DNA of 64,000 nt from Saccharopolyspora gloriosae. Lineage in GTDB: Bacteria > Actinomycetota > Actinomycetes > Mycobacteriales > Pseudonocardiaceae. Position 1 is the first letter of the stretch. Every line of letters starts with the position of its first letter. The stretch lies in NCBI RefSeq assembly GCF_022828475.1, contig NZ_CP059557.1:1922001-1986000 (forward strand), written 5' to 3'. The notes below the pieces were generated by a model. It was not told where the DNA came from. It saw nothing but the letters and a program-made list of their open reading frames with translations, and did not search any database. Shown here in pieces: positions 15,947 to 24,011 of the stretch. The translations under genes and the position numbers were made by a program.

Positions 15947-16137
15947 GCGATGAGCCCAGTGGCTGGCGCAAGTCCAGCAGGTCGGCCCAGCAGACCAGTT
16001 GCGTCGAGGTCGGCCGGGCGGTGGATGGCGCTGCGGTTCGTGACACCAAGGATCGAGCGGCGGGCCATTTAACGGCGACGACCGGCCAGTGGTCCGCGTT
16101 CGTCGGCGCGCTCAAGTCCGGTCGTTTCGACGGTTGA
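15943..16137 (+). CDS. DUF397 domain protein
   Basis: This 64-residue protein shows the DUF397 pattern: WRKSSRSAQQTSCVEVG at the start, VRDTKDRAAGHLTATTGQW in the middle, and WSAFVGALKSGRFDG at the end. It overlaps the HTH gene by four bases and is surely co-transcribed. DUF397 proteins are thought to act with their HTH partner, by analogy with toxin-antitoxin pairs and developmental regulators; the role here is not visible. Confidence 0.93.
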   Translation: MSDEPSGWRKSSRSAQQTSCVEVGRAVDGAAVRDTKDRAAGHLTATTGQWSAFVGALKSGRFDG

Positions 16138-16151
16138 ACCGTGCGGTGCAT

Positions 16152-16186
16152 GCCTCCTTTGACCGGCCTGCTCGGTCAAAGGAGGC
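16152..16186. terminator. Bidirectional terminator between DUF397 and sulfatase
   Basis: GCCTCCTTTGACCG (16152-16165) and CGGTCAAAGGAGGC (16173-16186) form a perfect 14-bp stem with a 7-base loop between convergent genes. Confidence 0.9.
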
Positions 16187-16192
16187 GTTGCC

Positions 16193-17662
16193 TCAGAACG
16201 AGCTCAGCGTCGGGTCGTAGTCCGTTTCGCCGACGGGGTACATGCTGGTCATCCAGTGGTAGAAGTTGTCGCCGCGCTCCCGCAGCAGCGCGTACAGGCG
16301 GCGCAGCATCGCGTTGCGGACCTCGCGGACCTCGGGATGCTCGTAGCGGTTGTGCAGTTCGTCGGGGTCGAGCTCCAAGTCGTAGAGCTCGTTGTGCGAC
16401 TCGGGGTTGATCACCAGCTTGTAGCGGGCGTCGCGCAGCATCCGCTGCGGGTACGGGAAGTGGTGGCCGTGGTACTCGGCCACCAGGTCCGGCGCCCATT
16501 CCGGCTGCTCGCCGCGAACCAGCGGCAGCAGGCTCCGGCTGTCTACGGCGGGCGCGGGGTCCTCGCCCGCGAGCTCCAGGATGGTCGCGGTGAAGTCGGT
16601 GAGGCTGACGAACTCCTCCCGCACCTGCGGAGATTCGCCGGGCACGGACACGATGCCGGGGATGCGGTAGATGTCGTCGTACATCGCCGGTCCCTTGTCG
16701 TGCAGCCGGTGCGCGCCGGTGAACTCGCCGTGGTCGGCGGTGAACATGATCGAGGTGCTCTCGGCGAGCCCGAGCTCGTCGATCGCGCGGCGCAACCGGC
16801 CGATCTGCTCGTCGATGAGCGTCACGTAGCCCCGGTAGACGGCGATGAGCTTGCGGCTGTCCTCCGGCGACATGGTGTCGAACGCCCAGTGCGCGCTGTA
16901 GTTGCGCTGCACCGGCGGCTTGCCCTCGAAGGTCTCCTGCGCCGAGCGCGGCAGTTCGATCTCGGCCGGGTCGTACATGTCGTAGTACGCGTCCGGCAGC
17001 AGGTACGGCAGGTGCGGCCCGAAGTAGTGCGTCGCCAAGAAGAACGGTATGTCCGAAGTGGACTCGTCGGCGGCGAACCGGTGCAGCATCTCGATGGTGC
17101 GGGTGGTCAGGTAGTGCTCGAACGTCGCCTCCACCGGCTGATCCAGCCGTGCGGCGAGCAGGTTCCCGGGATTGCCGTTGGGCGCGGTACCGCGCACCTC
17201 GTCCCGGATCGAGTACGGCGGAAGGCCGTGTTCTTCCAGATATGCCAGGTAATCCGGGTGGTCCACGGGGTTGTGCCAGCCCGGCAGGTCCGGCCCCTGG
17301 AACCCGTAGTCGGCCGCGTTGCGCTGCACGCCGCCGTGCCACTTGCCGAGCAGTCCCAGGTTGTAGCCGCGTTCGGCGAGCCGCTCGGCGAAGGTGAACT
17401 GATCGGGCGCGAGGTCCTCCAGGTAGCCGACGTTGCGCTCGTAGTTCGCCAGCAGCTTGTGCCGGAACGGGGCGTAGCCCGTGAGCAGGCTCGCGCGGGC
17501 GGGCGTGCAGATCGCGGTGGGGGTGAAGCAGTTGTCGAAGCGGGTGCCGTTCGCGGCCAGCGCGTCCAGGTTCGGGGTGTGCACGGCGTCCGGGTCGCCG
17601 TAGCAGCCGAGCGTGTCGATCCGGTGCTGGTCGGTCATCAGGAAGAGCATGTTGCGCGGCAC
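16193..17662 (-). CDS. Sulfatase family hydrolase
   Basis: This 489-residue alkaline-phosphatase-superfamily enzyme has the formylglycine signature CTPARASLLTG, with Cys52 as the residue to be oxidised by a formylglycine-generating enzyme. The N-terminal metal site is FLMTDQHRIDTLGCYG, and a later metal motif is MFTADHGEFTGAH. It lacks a signal peptide, so it may act on an imported sulfate ester. Translation starts at GTG 17662 with GAGGAG seven bases upstream. The adjacent ROK repressor and sugar porter suggest a sulfated sugar or glycan fragment as substrate. Choline-sulfatase-like or phosphonate-hydrolase-like activity cannot be excluded. Confidence 0.92.
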   Translation of the reverse strand: MPRNMLFLMTDQHRIDTLGCYGDPDAVHTPNLDALAANGTRFDNCFTPTAICTPARASLLTGYAPFRHKLLANYERNVGYLEDLAPDQFTFAERLAERGYNLGLLGKWHGGVQRNAADYGFQGPDLPGWHNPVDHPDYLAYLEEHGLPPYSIRDEVRGTAPNGNPGNLLAARLDQPVEATFEHYLTTRTIEMLHRFAADESTSDIPFFLATHYFGPHLPYLLPDAYYDMYDPAEIELPRSAQETFEGKPPVQRNYSAHWAFDTMSPEDSRKLIAVYRGYVTLIDEQIGRLRRAIDELGLAESTSIMFTADHGEFTGAHRLHDKGPAMYDDIYRIPGIVSVPGESPQVREEFVSLTDFTATILELAGEDPAPAVDSRSLLPLVRGEQPEWAPDLVAEYHGHHFPYPQRMLRDARYKLVINPESHNELYDLELDPDELHNRYEHPEVREVRNAMLRRLYALLRERGDNFYHWMTSMYPVGETDYDPTLSSF

Positions 17663-17711
17663 GGGGGAACTCCTCGCGGAAGCGGCGTCGGCGGTCGGGT
17701 GCGGGATCGGG

Positions 17712-18929
17712 TCAGCCGCCGGATTCGGCGTCCGGCGCGGCGGCCTGCTCCTGGTGCTGTGGCAGCGGATAGCGGGCCAGCAGCGGAGATTCGTGCAACG
17801 CGAGCGCCAGCCCGCCCAGCGCTCCGCCCCACGGCGCGGTGGTGGCGGTGCCGAACTCGACGTCGCCGCGCAGCGACCGCATCGCGCGCCGGGCGAACGA
17901 CTCGCGCAGCGGACGCAGGAAGCGTTCGCCCAGCTCGGCGAGTTCGCCGCCGAGCACGACCCGGCCCGCGTTCACCGCCGTGCACATCGCGGCCAGCGCC
18001 GCCCCGGCGTGCTCCCCGGCGGCGCGCACCGCTTCGGCTTCGGCGCCGTCCCGTTCCAGCGCGTCGCGCAGCACCGGCCAGCGCCGGTGCCCGGTGGCGC
18101 GCAGCACCGCGGGGACCGAGGCATACCGCTCCAGGCAGCCGCGTCCACCGCACCAGCACTCCGGCCCGGTTTCATCGACGCACAGGTGCCCGAGCTCGGC
18201 GGCGACACCGCCGGTGCCCCGGATCAACTGCCCGCCGATGATCAGTCCGCCGCCGGTGCCGTGCGAGAAGTGCGCGTAGAGCAGGTCGGAGGCCCCGGCC
18301 GCCGCGCCCCAGGTCGCTTCGGCGAGCGCGGTGAGCCGGGTGTTGTTGTCCACGGCCACCGGAACCCCGAACGCGCGGGCCAGCCGGTCGGCGATCAGCT
18401 CCCGTCCCCGAAGCCCCGCCGGCTCGCCGAGTCCGGCTGCGGGGGCGAGCACGAGCTCACCTGGGCCAGTGGAGCCGACGCCCATCCCGGCGAGCGTTCC
18501 CAGCGTGACGCCGTGGCGGTCGGCGGCGTCCCGGACGGCGCGCTCGGCCAGCGCCAACCGGTCCGTCGCGCTGCGCGCCGAGCCGTAGGCCAGGTCATCA
18601 CGGGCCTGCACCCGGTGCGCGGCGTCGGCGAGCACCAGCCGGATGCGGCTGCGGCCCAGCTCCAGCCCGAGGTAGTGGCCTGCGGCGGGGTTGAGCATCA
18701 GGCCGCCGGTGGGCCGGCCACGGCGGTTCGACGGCGGGAGTTCGGTCTCCACGACCACTCCGCGCCGGATCAGGTCGCCGAGGATCGCCGAGAGCGTCGT
18801 GCGGGACAGCCCGCTGTGCTCGGCGACCGCGGCGCGGCTCAGCTCGCCGTGCCTGCGCAGGCAACCGAGCACGCGTTCCGCGTTGCTCTGGCGCAGCCGG
18901 TGCAGCGCGGTCGGTGCGGAGTCGGTCAT
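17712..18929 (-). CDS. ROK family transcriptional repressor
   Basis: This 405-residue regulator of the NagC/XylR type has an N-terminal winged helix (about residues 10-75: SNAERVLGCLRRHGELSRAA, AEHSGLSRTTLSAILGDLIR). The ROK sugar-kinase fold follows, with the ATP/sugar segments VAVDNNTRLTALAE and FSHGTGGGLIIGGQLIRG. The zinc motif is GHLCVDETGPECWCGGRGCL. Such proteins release DNA on binding a sugar or sugar phosphate. The gene is divergent from the sugar porter at 19083, its likely target, and is followed by the sulfatase on the same strand. Confidence 0.92.
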   Translation of the reverse strand: MTDSAPTALHRLRQSNAERVLGCLRRHGELSRAAVAEHSGLSRTTLSAILGDLIRRGVVVETELPPSNRRGRPTGGLMLNPAAGHYLGLELGRSRIRLVLADAAHRVQARDDLAYGSARSATDRLALAERAVRDAADRHGVTLGTLAGMGVGSTGPGELVLAPAAGLGEPAGLRGRELIADRLARAFGVPVAVDNNTRLTALAEATWGAAAGASDLLYAHFSHGTGGGLIIGGQLIRGTGGVAAELGHLCVDETGPECWCGGRGCLERYASVPAVLRATGHRRWPVLRDALERDGAEAEAVRAAGEHAGAALAAMCTAVNAGRVVLGGELAELGERFLRPLRESFARRAMRSLRGDVEFGTATTAPWGGALGGLALALHESPLLARYPLPQHQEQAAAPDAESGG

Positions 18930-18956
18930 GGCCGCAGCGTATCCCGGCGTTGCTCC

Positions 18957-19015
18957 ATTTACGAACGGGCTCCGTCAAAATTGCGTCCACATTCTGACCG
19001 AGCGTTGACGTAAAT
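18957..19015. promoter_or_regulatory. Possible ROK operator pair in divergent promoter region
   Basis: ATTTACG (18957-18963) and CGTAAAT (19009-19015) are inverted copies 45 bp apart in the gap between the ROK gene and the sugar porter. The spacing is wide, so two half-sites or chance are both possible. A second weak inverted repeat, CTCTCCA (19030-19036) with TGGAGAG (19070-19076), could cover the porter ribosome site. Confidence 0.35.
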
Positions 19016-19082
19016 CGGGGCCGGTGCCACTCTCCATCGCACTGATCCGCCGGAACACCGCGATGCCACTGGAGAGCCGCAC

Positions 19083-20435
19083 ATGTCCGAATCCCGATCG
19101 CCGAGCTCGTCCGCCGCTGCGCGCTCCGTGTTCTTCTTCGGTTCCTTCGGTGGCATCCTCGCCGGTTACGACCAGGGCATCGCGGCGGGTTCACTGCTGT
19201 TCATCGGCCCGGCGCTGGGTTTGACGCCGTGGACGAAGGGCCTGGTGGTGAGCTCGCTGATGTTCGGCGCCATCATCGGCAGCCTGGTCGCGGGAGCGCT
19301 CGCGGAACGGTGGGGCAGACGGCCGATCCTGCAACTGGCGGCGGCCGTGTTCGGGATCTCGGCGGTCGGGATGGCGGTCGCGCCGGGCGTCGCGACCTTG
19401 GTCGCCGCCCGGGTGCTCGGTGGCCTCGCCGTCGGCATCGCCTCGGTGGTGGTGCCGACGTACCTCTCGGAGCTGGCGCCCACCCGCAACCGCGGCGGCA
19501 TCGCCACGCTGAACCAGCTCATGATCGCCATCGGCATCTTCGCCGCCTACCTGACGAGCCTGCTGCTGTCGCCGTGGGGCGCGTGGCGCTGGATGCTCGG
19601 CATCGCGCTGGTGCCGTCGTTGCTGCTGTTCATCGGCGTGTCCCGGTCGCCGGAGACGCCGCGCTGGCTGGTCGCGCACGGCCGTCCCGACGAGGCACGG
19701 CGAGTCCTCGGCAAACAGGTCGGCGAGGGAGAAGCAGACGGGGTGCTCGCCGACATCCAGCGCACGAAGGACGCCGAACCGAGCGGCGATCGCGCGCGGT
19801 GGCGCGAACTGCTCACTCCGGCGCTGCGCCGCCCGCTGCTGATCGCGGTGGGACTGGCCCTGCTGCAGCAGTTCATCGGCATCAACACGATCGTCTACTA
19901 CGCGCCGACGATCCTGCAGGCGGCCGGTTTCGGCGACAGCGCCGCGCTGCTCAACAGCGTGGGGCTCGGCGCGCTGTCCATCGTCACCACTCTGGTCACG
20001 GCGCGCGTCGTCGACGGGGTGGGGCGGCGGCGCCTGCTGCTGATCGGCGGCACCGCGATGCTGCTGAGCATGACGGTGCTCGCGGTGCTGTTCGGCGGCG
20101 AACTGCTCGACGGCGTGGCCGGTGCGACCGGTGCGGTGATCTGCCTGGCGGTGTTCAAGGTCGCGTTCTCGCTGAGCTGGGGGCCGCTGATGTGGGTGCT
20201 GCTGCCGGAACAGTTCCCGCTTCGCGTGCGCACCATGGGAGTCGGCGTCGGCTCGTTCGTGAACTGGACGGCGAACCTGCTGGTGTCCCAGTTCTTCCCG
20301 GTGCTGCTGGTGTTCGGAGCGGGCGCCGTGTTCGGCATCTTCGCCGGCTTCGCCGTGCTGGCGCTGGTGTTCACGTTCTTCTGCGTGCGAGAAACCTCCC
20401 GCCGCAGCCTCGAAGACCTCGAACTCACGGGATAG
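19083..20435 (+). CDS. Sugar porter family MFS transporter
   Basis: This 450-residue transporter has twelve predicted membrane helices. Sugar-porter signatures are present: GILAGYDQGIAAG in helix 1, AERWGRRP after helix 2, PTYLSELAPTRNRGG (PESPR-type region), RSPETPRWLVAHGR before the central loop, and QQFIGINTIVYYAPTILQ in helix 7. It should import a sugar with protons across the cell membrane. The ROK repressor next door and the sulfatase behind it fit a small sugar-use unit. GGAGAG precedes the ATG by six bases. Confidence 0.93.
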   Translation: MSESRSPSSSAAARSVFFFGSFGGILAGYDQGIAAGSLLFIGPALGLTPWTKGLVVSSLMFGAIIGSLVAGALAERWGRRPILQLAAAVFGISAVGMAVAPGVATLVAARVLGGLAVGIASVVVPTYLSELAPTRNRGGIATLNQLMIAIGIFAAYLTSLLLSPWGAWRWMLGIALVPSLLLFIGVSRSPETPRWLVAHGRPDEARRVLGKQVGEGEADGVLADIQRTKDAEPSGDRARWRELLTPALRRPLLIAVGLALLQQFIGINTIVYYAPTILQAAGFGDSAALLNSVGLGALSIVTTLVTARVVDGVGRRRLLLIGGTAMLLSMTVLAVLFGGELLDGVAGATGAVICLAVFKVAFSLSWGPLMWVLLPEQFPLRVRTMGVGVGSFVNWTANLLVSQFFPVLLVFGAGAVFGIFAGFAVLALVFTFFCVRETSRRSLEDLELTG

Positions 20436-20502
20436 CGCCCACGGCCCGTCAGGTGAATGCCGCCTCGGTCGAACGGGTCATCCACGACAAAGCCAACGGA
20501 GG

Positions 20503-20545
20503 GCCTGTCCCGTTCGACCGGTGGGGCCGGGCGAACGGGACAGGC
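20503..20545. terminator. Bidirectional terminator after sugar porter
   Basis: GCCTGTCCCGTTCG (20503-20516) and CGAACGGGACAGGC (20532-20545) form a perfect 14-bp stem with a 15-base loop between convergent genes. Confidence 0.88.
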
Positions 20546-20560
20546 ACCTGAGGTGGCCGC

Positions 20561-21532
20561 TCAGCCCGCAGGAACCGCGCCGAAGCGGCGGCGGTACTCC
20601 GACGGGGCGAGGCCGGTGTGCTTGCGGAACCGGCTGCGGAGGTTGGCGGTGGTGCCGAAGCCGCTGGCTGCGGCGACCCGGTCCAAGCGGAGTTCGCCGC
20701 GTTCGATGAGGCGGCAGGCCAGCGCGATCCGCTCGGTGGCGAGCCACGCCAGCGGTGTGGTGCCGAGTTCCGCGCGGAACCTCCGGTGCAGCGTCGCGGG
20801 GCTGGTCGCCAGTCGCGCCGCCAGCTCCGCCACGGTCAGCGGCCGATCCAGGTGCGCGCGTGCCCAATCCAGCGCGGGCGCCAGCGACGTGTCCGGGACG
20901 TCCGGTATCGGGCGCTCCACGAACTGCCGCTGGCCGCCGTCGCGGTGACCGGCGAACACGAGCCGCCTGCTCACGGCGTTGGCGATCTCCGCGCCGTGGT
21001 CGCGGTTGATGAGGTGCAGCCCGAGGTCCAGCGCCGCCGCGCTGCCCGCCGCGGTGAGCACGTCACCGTCGTCGACGAACAGCACGTCCGGTTCCAAGCA
21101 CACCAACGGGAATCGCCGCGTGAACTCCGCCGCCCAGCGCCAATGCGTCGTCGCGCGGCGGCCGTCCAGCACGCCCGCTTCGGCCAACGTGAAGGCTCCG
21201 GTGCAGAAGCTCACCAGCCGTGCTCCACGCCGGGCCGCGCACTCGATCGCGGCGAGAACTCCGGGCGAGGCGGGCACTTCCGGGTCGGGCCGGTTGGGCA
21301 CGATCAGCGTGTCCGCCGCATCCGCGGCCTCCGGACCGGCGACGTCGGAGAGCGTGAACATGCCCAGGTGCATCCGCACCCGAGGCCGCGCCGCGCACAC
21401 CGCGAAGTCGTACCAAGGTCGGTCGAGTTCGGGGCGGCGCAGGCCGAACAGTTCGGTGGCCACGCCCATCTCGAACGGGTTCGAGCCTTCGTCGACGAGC
21501 ACCACGACCCGGTGCGAGGATCCTTGCGGCAT
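20561..21532 (-). CDS. GlxA family regulator (DJ-1/PfpI plus AraC HTH)
   Basis: This 323-residue protein has an N-terminal DJ-1/PfpI-like domain (about residues 8-190: VVVLVDEGSNPFEMGVATEL, ARLVSFCTGAFTLAEAGVLD with the usual nucleophile-position Cys) and a C-terminal AraC DNA-binding domain (about 215-315: LTVAELAARLATSPATLHRR, ASGFGTTANLRSRFRKHTG). Such regulators control catabolic genes. It is divergent from the cupin gene at 21585, with only about 50 bases between the starts, so it probably controls that gene. Confidence 0.92.
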   Translation of the reverse strand: MPQGSSHRVVVLVDEGSNPFEMGVATELFGLRRPELDRPWYDFAVCAARPRVRMHLGMFTLSDVAGPEAADAADTLIVPNRPDPEVPASPGVLAAIECAARRGARLVSFCTGAFTLAEAGVLDGRRATTHWRWAAEFTRRFPLVCLEPDVLFVDDGDVLTAAGSAAALDLGLHLINRDHGAEIANAVSRRLVFAGHRDGGQRQFVERPIPDVPDTSLAPALDWARAHLDRPLTVAELAARLATSPATLHRRFRAELGTTPLAWLATERIALACRLIERGELRLDRVAAASGFGTTANLRSRFRKHTGLAPSEYRRRFGAVPAG

Positions 21533-21584
21533 GTGCGATTCCTAGCACTCGTGGTGATCCGGAACCAAGCCGAGGATCGTGGTC

Positions 21585-22130
21585 ATGACCACGAACCCGA
21601 TCGACCTCAAGGCCGCGCTGGACGGATTCGACGCCGTGTGGAGCCCGCGGATCATCACCTACCTCAACGACTACGACATCCGGCTGGCCCGGTTCCACGG
21701 CGAGCACGTGTGGCACGTGCACCTGGACACCGACGAATTCTTCCTGGTGCTGGACGGTGAAATCGACATCGCGCTGCGCGAGCAGGCTGGGGAGCGGAAC
21801 GTGACGCTGCCGCGCGGTTCGGTGTTCGTGGTGCCGCGCGGCACCTTCCACAAGCCGTCGTCGAAGGAGGGCGCGGCGGTGCTGCTGGTGGAGCCGACCG
21901 GAACGCTCTCCGTCGGCGACCGCCACGACGAGGTACCAGACCACATCGACGTCACCGCTGGTCACTTGGTGTTCGGGGGTGATGCCCGGTCGTTTTGCTT
22001 GGGTGGTCGGGTGGCGGAACCTCAGCTGTCTTCTCGCTGCGGGATCTTTTTCCCTAGTGGCTCCGCCACGAGGGAAAAAGCTGTCCTCGCGAGAAGACAG
22101 CTGAGAACCCGCGGGTGGTCGGCTTCTTGA
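21585..22130 (+). CDS. Small cupin protein with a repeat-derived C-terminal extension
   Basis: The first 130 or so residues form a single cupin: EHVWHVHLDTDEFFLVLDGE carries the HxH...E metal ligands and PRGTFHKPSSKEG the last His. Proteins of this kind normally end near VTAGH. Here the frame continues through GDARSFCLGGRV into VAEPQLSSRCGIFFPSGSAT and beyond, which is translation of the dispersed palindrome at 22007-22130. The protein therefore has a tail of about 50 residues of non-cupin origin. GAGGA lies eight bases before ATG 21585; an in-frame GTG at 21579 is less well placed. The substrate is unknown. Confidence 0.85.
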   Translation: MTTNPIDLKAALDGFDAVWSPRIITYLNDYDIRLARFHGEHVWHVHLDTDEFFLVLDGEIDIALREQAGERNVTLPRGSVFVVPRGTFHKPSSKEGAAVLLVEPTGTLSVGDRHDEVPDHIDVTAGHLVFGGDARSFCLGGRVAEPQLSSRCGIFFPSGSATREKAVLARRQLRTRGWSAS

Positions 22131-22175
22131 CGTGGGCTATGTGCTTCGCACATACAGGCACGGCCTTCGGCCGCA
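22013..22175 (+). repeat. Dispersed palindromic repeat, copy at 22.0 kb
   Basis: Outer arms CTCAGCTGTCTTCTCGC (22021-22037) and GCGAGAAGACAGCTGAG (22089-22105) are perfectly complementary. Inner arms TTTTTCCC and GGGAAAAA enclose GTGGC-TCC-GCCAC. Flanks GGTGGCGGAAC and GAACCCGCGGGTGG add an outer stem. The tail GACGTGGGCTATGTGCTTCG, then CACATACAGGCACGG, is shared with the copy at 53.4 kb. Confidence 0.93.
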
Positions 22176-22340
22176 GAGCAGGCGTGGCTTCGCCCGCCCT
22201 TCGCGGACTACGCCGCCAACGGCACGGCTTCGCCGCCAGGAGTCGGCTTCGCCGCAGGGACTCGGCTTCGCCGCCAACGGCACGGCTTCGCCGCCAGGAG
22301 TCGGCTTCGCCGTATGGGCTCGGCTTCGTCATTGGCAAGG
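22139..22340 (+). repeat. String of TTCG-loop mini-hairpins and tandem units
   Basis: About 200 bp are made of short stems closed by TTCG, such as TGTGCTTCGCACA, GGCCTTCGGCC and many GGCTTCGCC. A unit near GGCACGGCTTCGCCGCCAGG followed by AGTCGGCTTCGCCG occurs at least twice. The copy at 53.3 kb has a shorter version. The remaining DNA to 22578 holds no gene I can support. Confidence 0.8.
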
Positions 22341-22578
22341 CAGTGATTGAGATGCCTCCTTGGCGCCGTTGCTCGTTCGCCGCAGTGAATGGGGGAACTT
22401 TGCGTCGGGGTGGGTGAAATCGACGGCTGCCGCACCGGCTCGGTTCAAGATCATGTTCAATATCCCTTGGGTCGCAACGGGAAAGTGGCGGCCCTGGTTT
22501 CCGGCGCTACGCCGTTCGGGCGAGCGTCGCGTTCGTCCGCATGGCCGCAGTGCCGTAGCGGAGGGAGCGAACAGGACC

Positions 22579-23421
22579 ATGGAAGCGGGCGGCCACGCGT
22601 GCACGGGAGCGTTGGCGGGAGCGGCGTCGAGCAGCACCATCGGTGCGCTCACCGGCGCTGACCTCGGAGTGGCGGGGACGGCGGTGGGTGCGTTGCTGGG
22701 CGCCGGCGCCGCGCTGTTGCCGGACCTCGACGCCGACGGCGCGACGGCCTACCGCAGCGGCGGACGCGTCACCGCGCTGGTGGGGGAGTGCTTTCAGCTC
22801 CTGGCGCGCACCACATACGGCCGGACCCGGTTACCGCACGACCCCACCGGTGACGGTGAGCACCGAGGTTTGGTGCACACGCCGATTTTCGCGGTGTCGC
22901 TGGGATTGCTCGTCGCTCTCGGCGCGTTGCTGACTCCGTGGGTGACGGGCATCGCGATGATCCTGGTGCTGGCGCCCGGCATCAGCGCGCTCTCCCGGTC
23001 CGGTCCGCGATGGGTGCGGCGCAGGTTGTGCACCGATCAGGACCCGGTGGCGCTGCTGGCGGCGGGCGCGATCACCTGCTCGTTGGCGCTGGCGGGAGCG
23101 ATGGCGGAACTGGGCTGGTTCGCCGGGGTCTCGATCACCATGGGAATGATCGTGCACTCGGTGGGCGACTCGGCGACGCGCAGCGGAATCTGCTGGACGT
23201 TCCCCATCCGCCGGCGCTGCGCCAAGTGCAGCCGCAAGCCCAGCGCCCGCTGTTCGGGGGCGCGCTGGCGACGCGGCCACGTGCTGCCGAAGTCGATGCG
23301 CTGGAGCGTCGGTTCCCGCGGCGGCAAGAAGATCGAACGATCCATCGAGCTCGTATGCCTGGTGCTCGTCACGGCACTGCTGGTCCCGGACGCCGCGGAG
23401 CTCGCCCGCGCGCTGGGATGA
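22579..23421 (+). CDS. YdjM-like membrane protein (predicted metal-dependent hydrolase)
   Basis: This 280-residue protein starts at ATG 22579. It has the family's acidic motif LLPDLDADG, the His motif GEHRGLVHTPIF, and the late motif VHSVGDSATRSGICWTFP. Four or more hydrophobic segments place it in the cell membrane. The family (DUF457, YdjM of E. coli) is called a metal-dependent hydrolase by prediction only. The region after residue 215 (RRCAKCSRKPSARCSG) is Cys- and Arg-rich and less typical. The frame is open upstream, but that part overlaps repeat-derived DNA. Confidence 0.8.
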   Translation: MEAGGHACTGALAGAASSSTIGALTGADLGVAGTAVGALLGAGAALLPDLDADGATAYRSGGRVTALVGECFQLLARTTYGRTRLPHDPTGDGEHRGLVHTPIFAVSLGLLVALGALLTPWVTGIAMILVLAPGISALSRSGPRWVRRRLCTDQDPVALLAAGAITCSLALAGAMAELGWFAGVSITMGMIVHSVGDSATRSGICWTFPIRRRCAKCSRKPSARCSGARWRRGHVLPKSMRWSVGSRGGKKIERSIELVCLVLVTALLVPDAAELARALG

Positions 23422-23496
23422 TCCACGGCTGCGGCCCCGAGACCGCCGGTGATCCGTGCGGCCTCGGGGCCGAGCGGTGCTCCGAGCCGGGCGCGC

Positions 23497-23754
23497 TCAC
23501 TTCTCCTCTCCCGGCTGGTCCTCCTCGTCGCCGGTGCGGAGCACCAGGACGGCGGCGACGATGACGCCGATGCCGACGAGGACCAGGGTGAGCACGGCGA
23601 GCCCCCGCTCCGCCGGGGACTGCCAGGTCTCGATGATCGAAGCGACGATGATCAGTGCGGACCACACGAACGGGCCGAGCCCGGTGCGCACCCGCTTCCG
23701 GAAGTGCCCGCAAGCCGGGCGACCGACGGCTCCATGTGTGGAAGTCGTTGCCAT
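23497..23754 (-). CDS. Small two-helix membrane protein
   Basis: This 85-residue protein starts at ATG 23754, with a strong AAGGAGG ribosome site ten bases upstream. Two hydrophobic helices are visible (FVWSALIIVASIIETW and LAVLTLVLVGIGVIVAAVLV), followed by an acidic tail (GDEEDQPGEEK). The N-terminal 35 residues are basic. There is no family match. The gap from 23755 to 24011 holds the exporter promoter region and nothing else I can call. Confidence 0.6.
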   Translation of the reverse strand: MATTSTHGAVGRPACGHFRKRVRTGLGPFVWSALIIVASIIETWQSPAERGLAVLTLVLVGIGVIVAAVLVLRTGDEEDQPGEEK

Positions 23755-24011
23755 GATGGGAAAACCTCCTTGCGATGGTCCGTAATCGTTGGTGTTCACC
23801 TCATTAGTAGGCCGTCTGGATCAGGGCTTCTACGTCAGAAGTCACATTCGCCCGATGACCCGCCGAGATTCCGGGGCGGGCTTCCTCTCGCGTCATGGCG
23901 CTGCCGACGTGTCGTCGCCGGTGGCGTGACCGGTTCGCCTGCTAGCGAGCCGCGATCGAGACGCATAGTATCCGGCTAAACCGTTACGCCGGTTACTTGG
24001 AGGTTCACGGC

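Noticed and set aside
22139-22340. Possible CRISPR array because of short repeated units
   Set aside because: There are no regular spacers and no cas genes. The units are self-complementary TTCG hairpins of uneven spacing.
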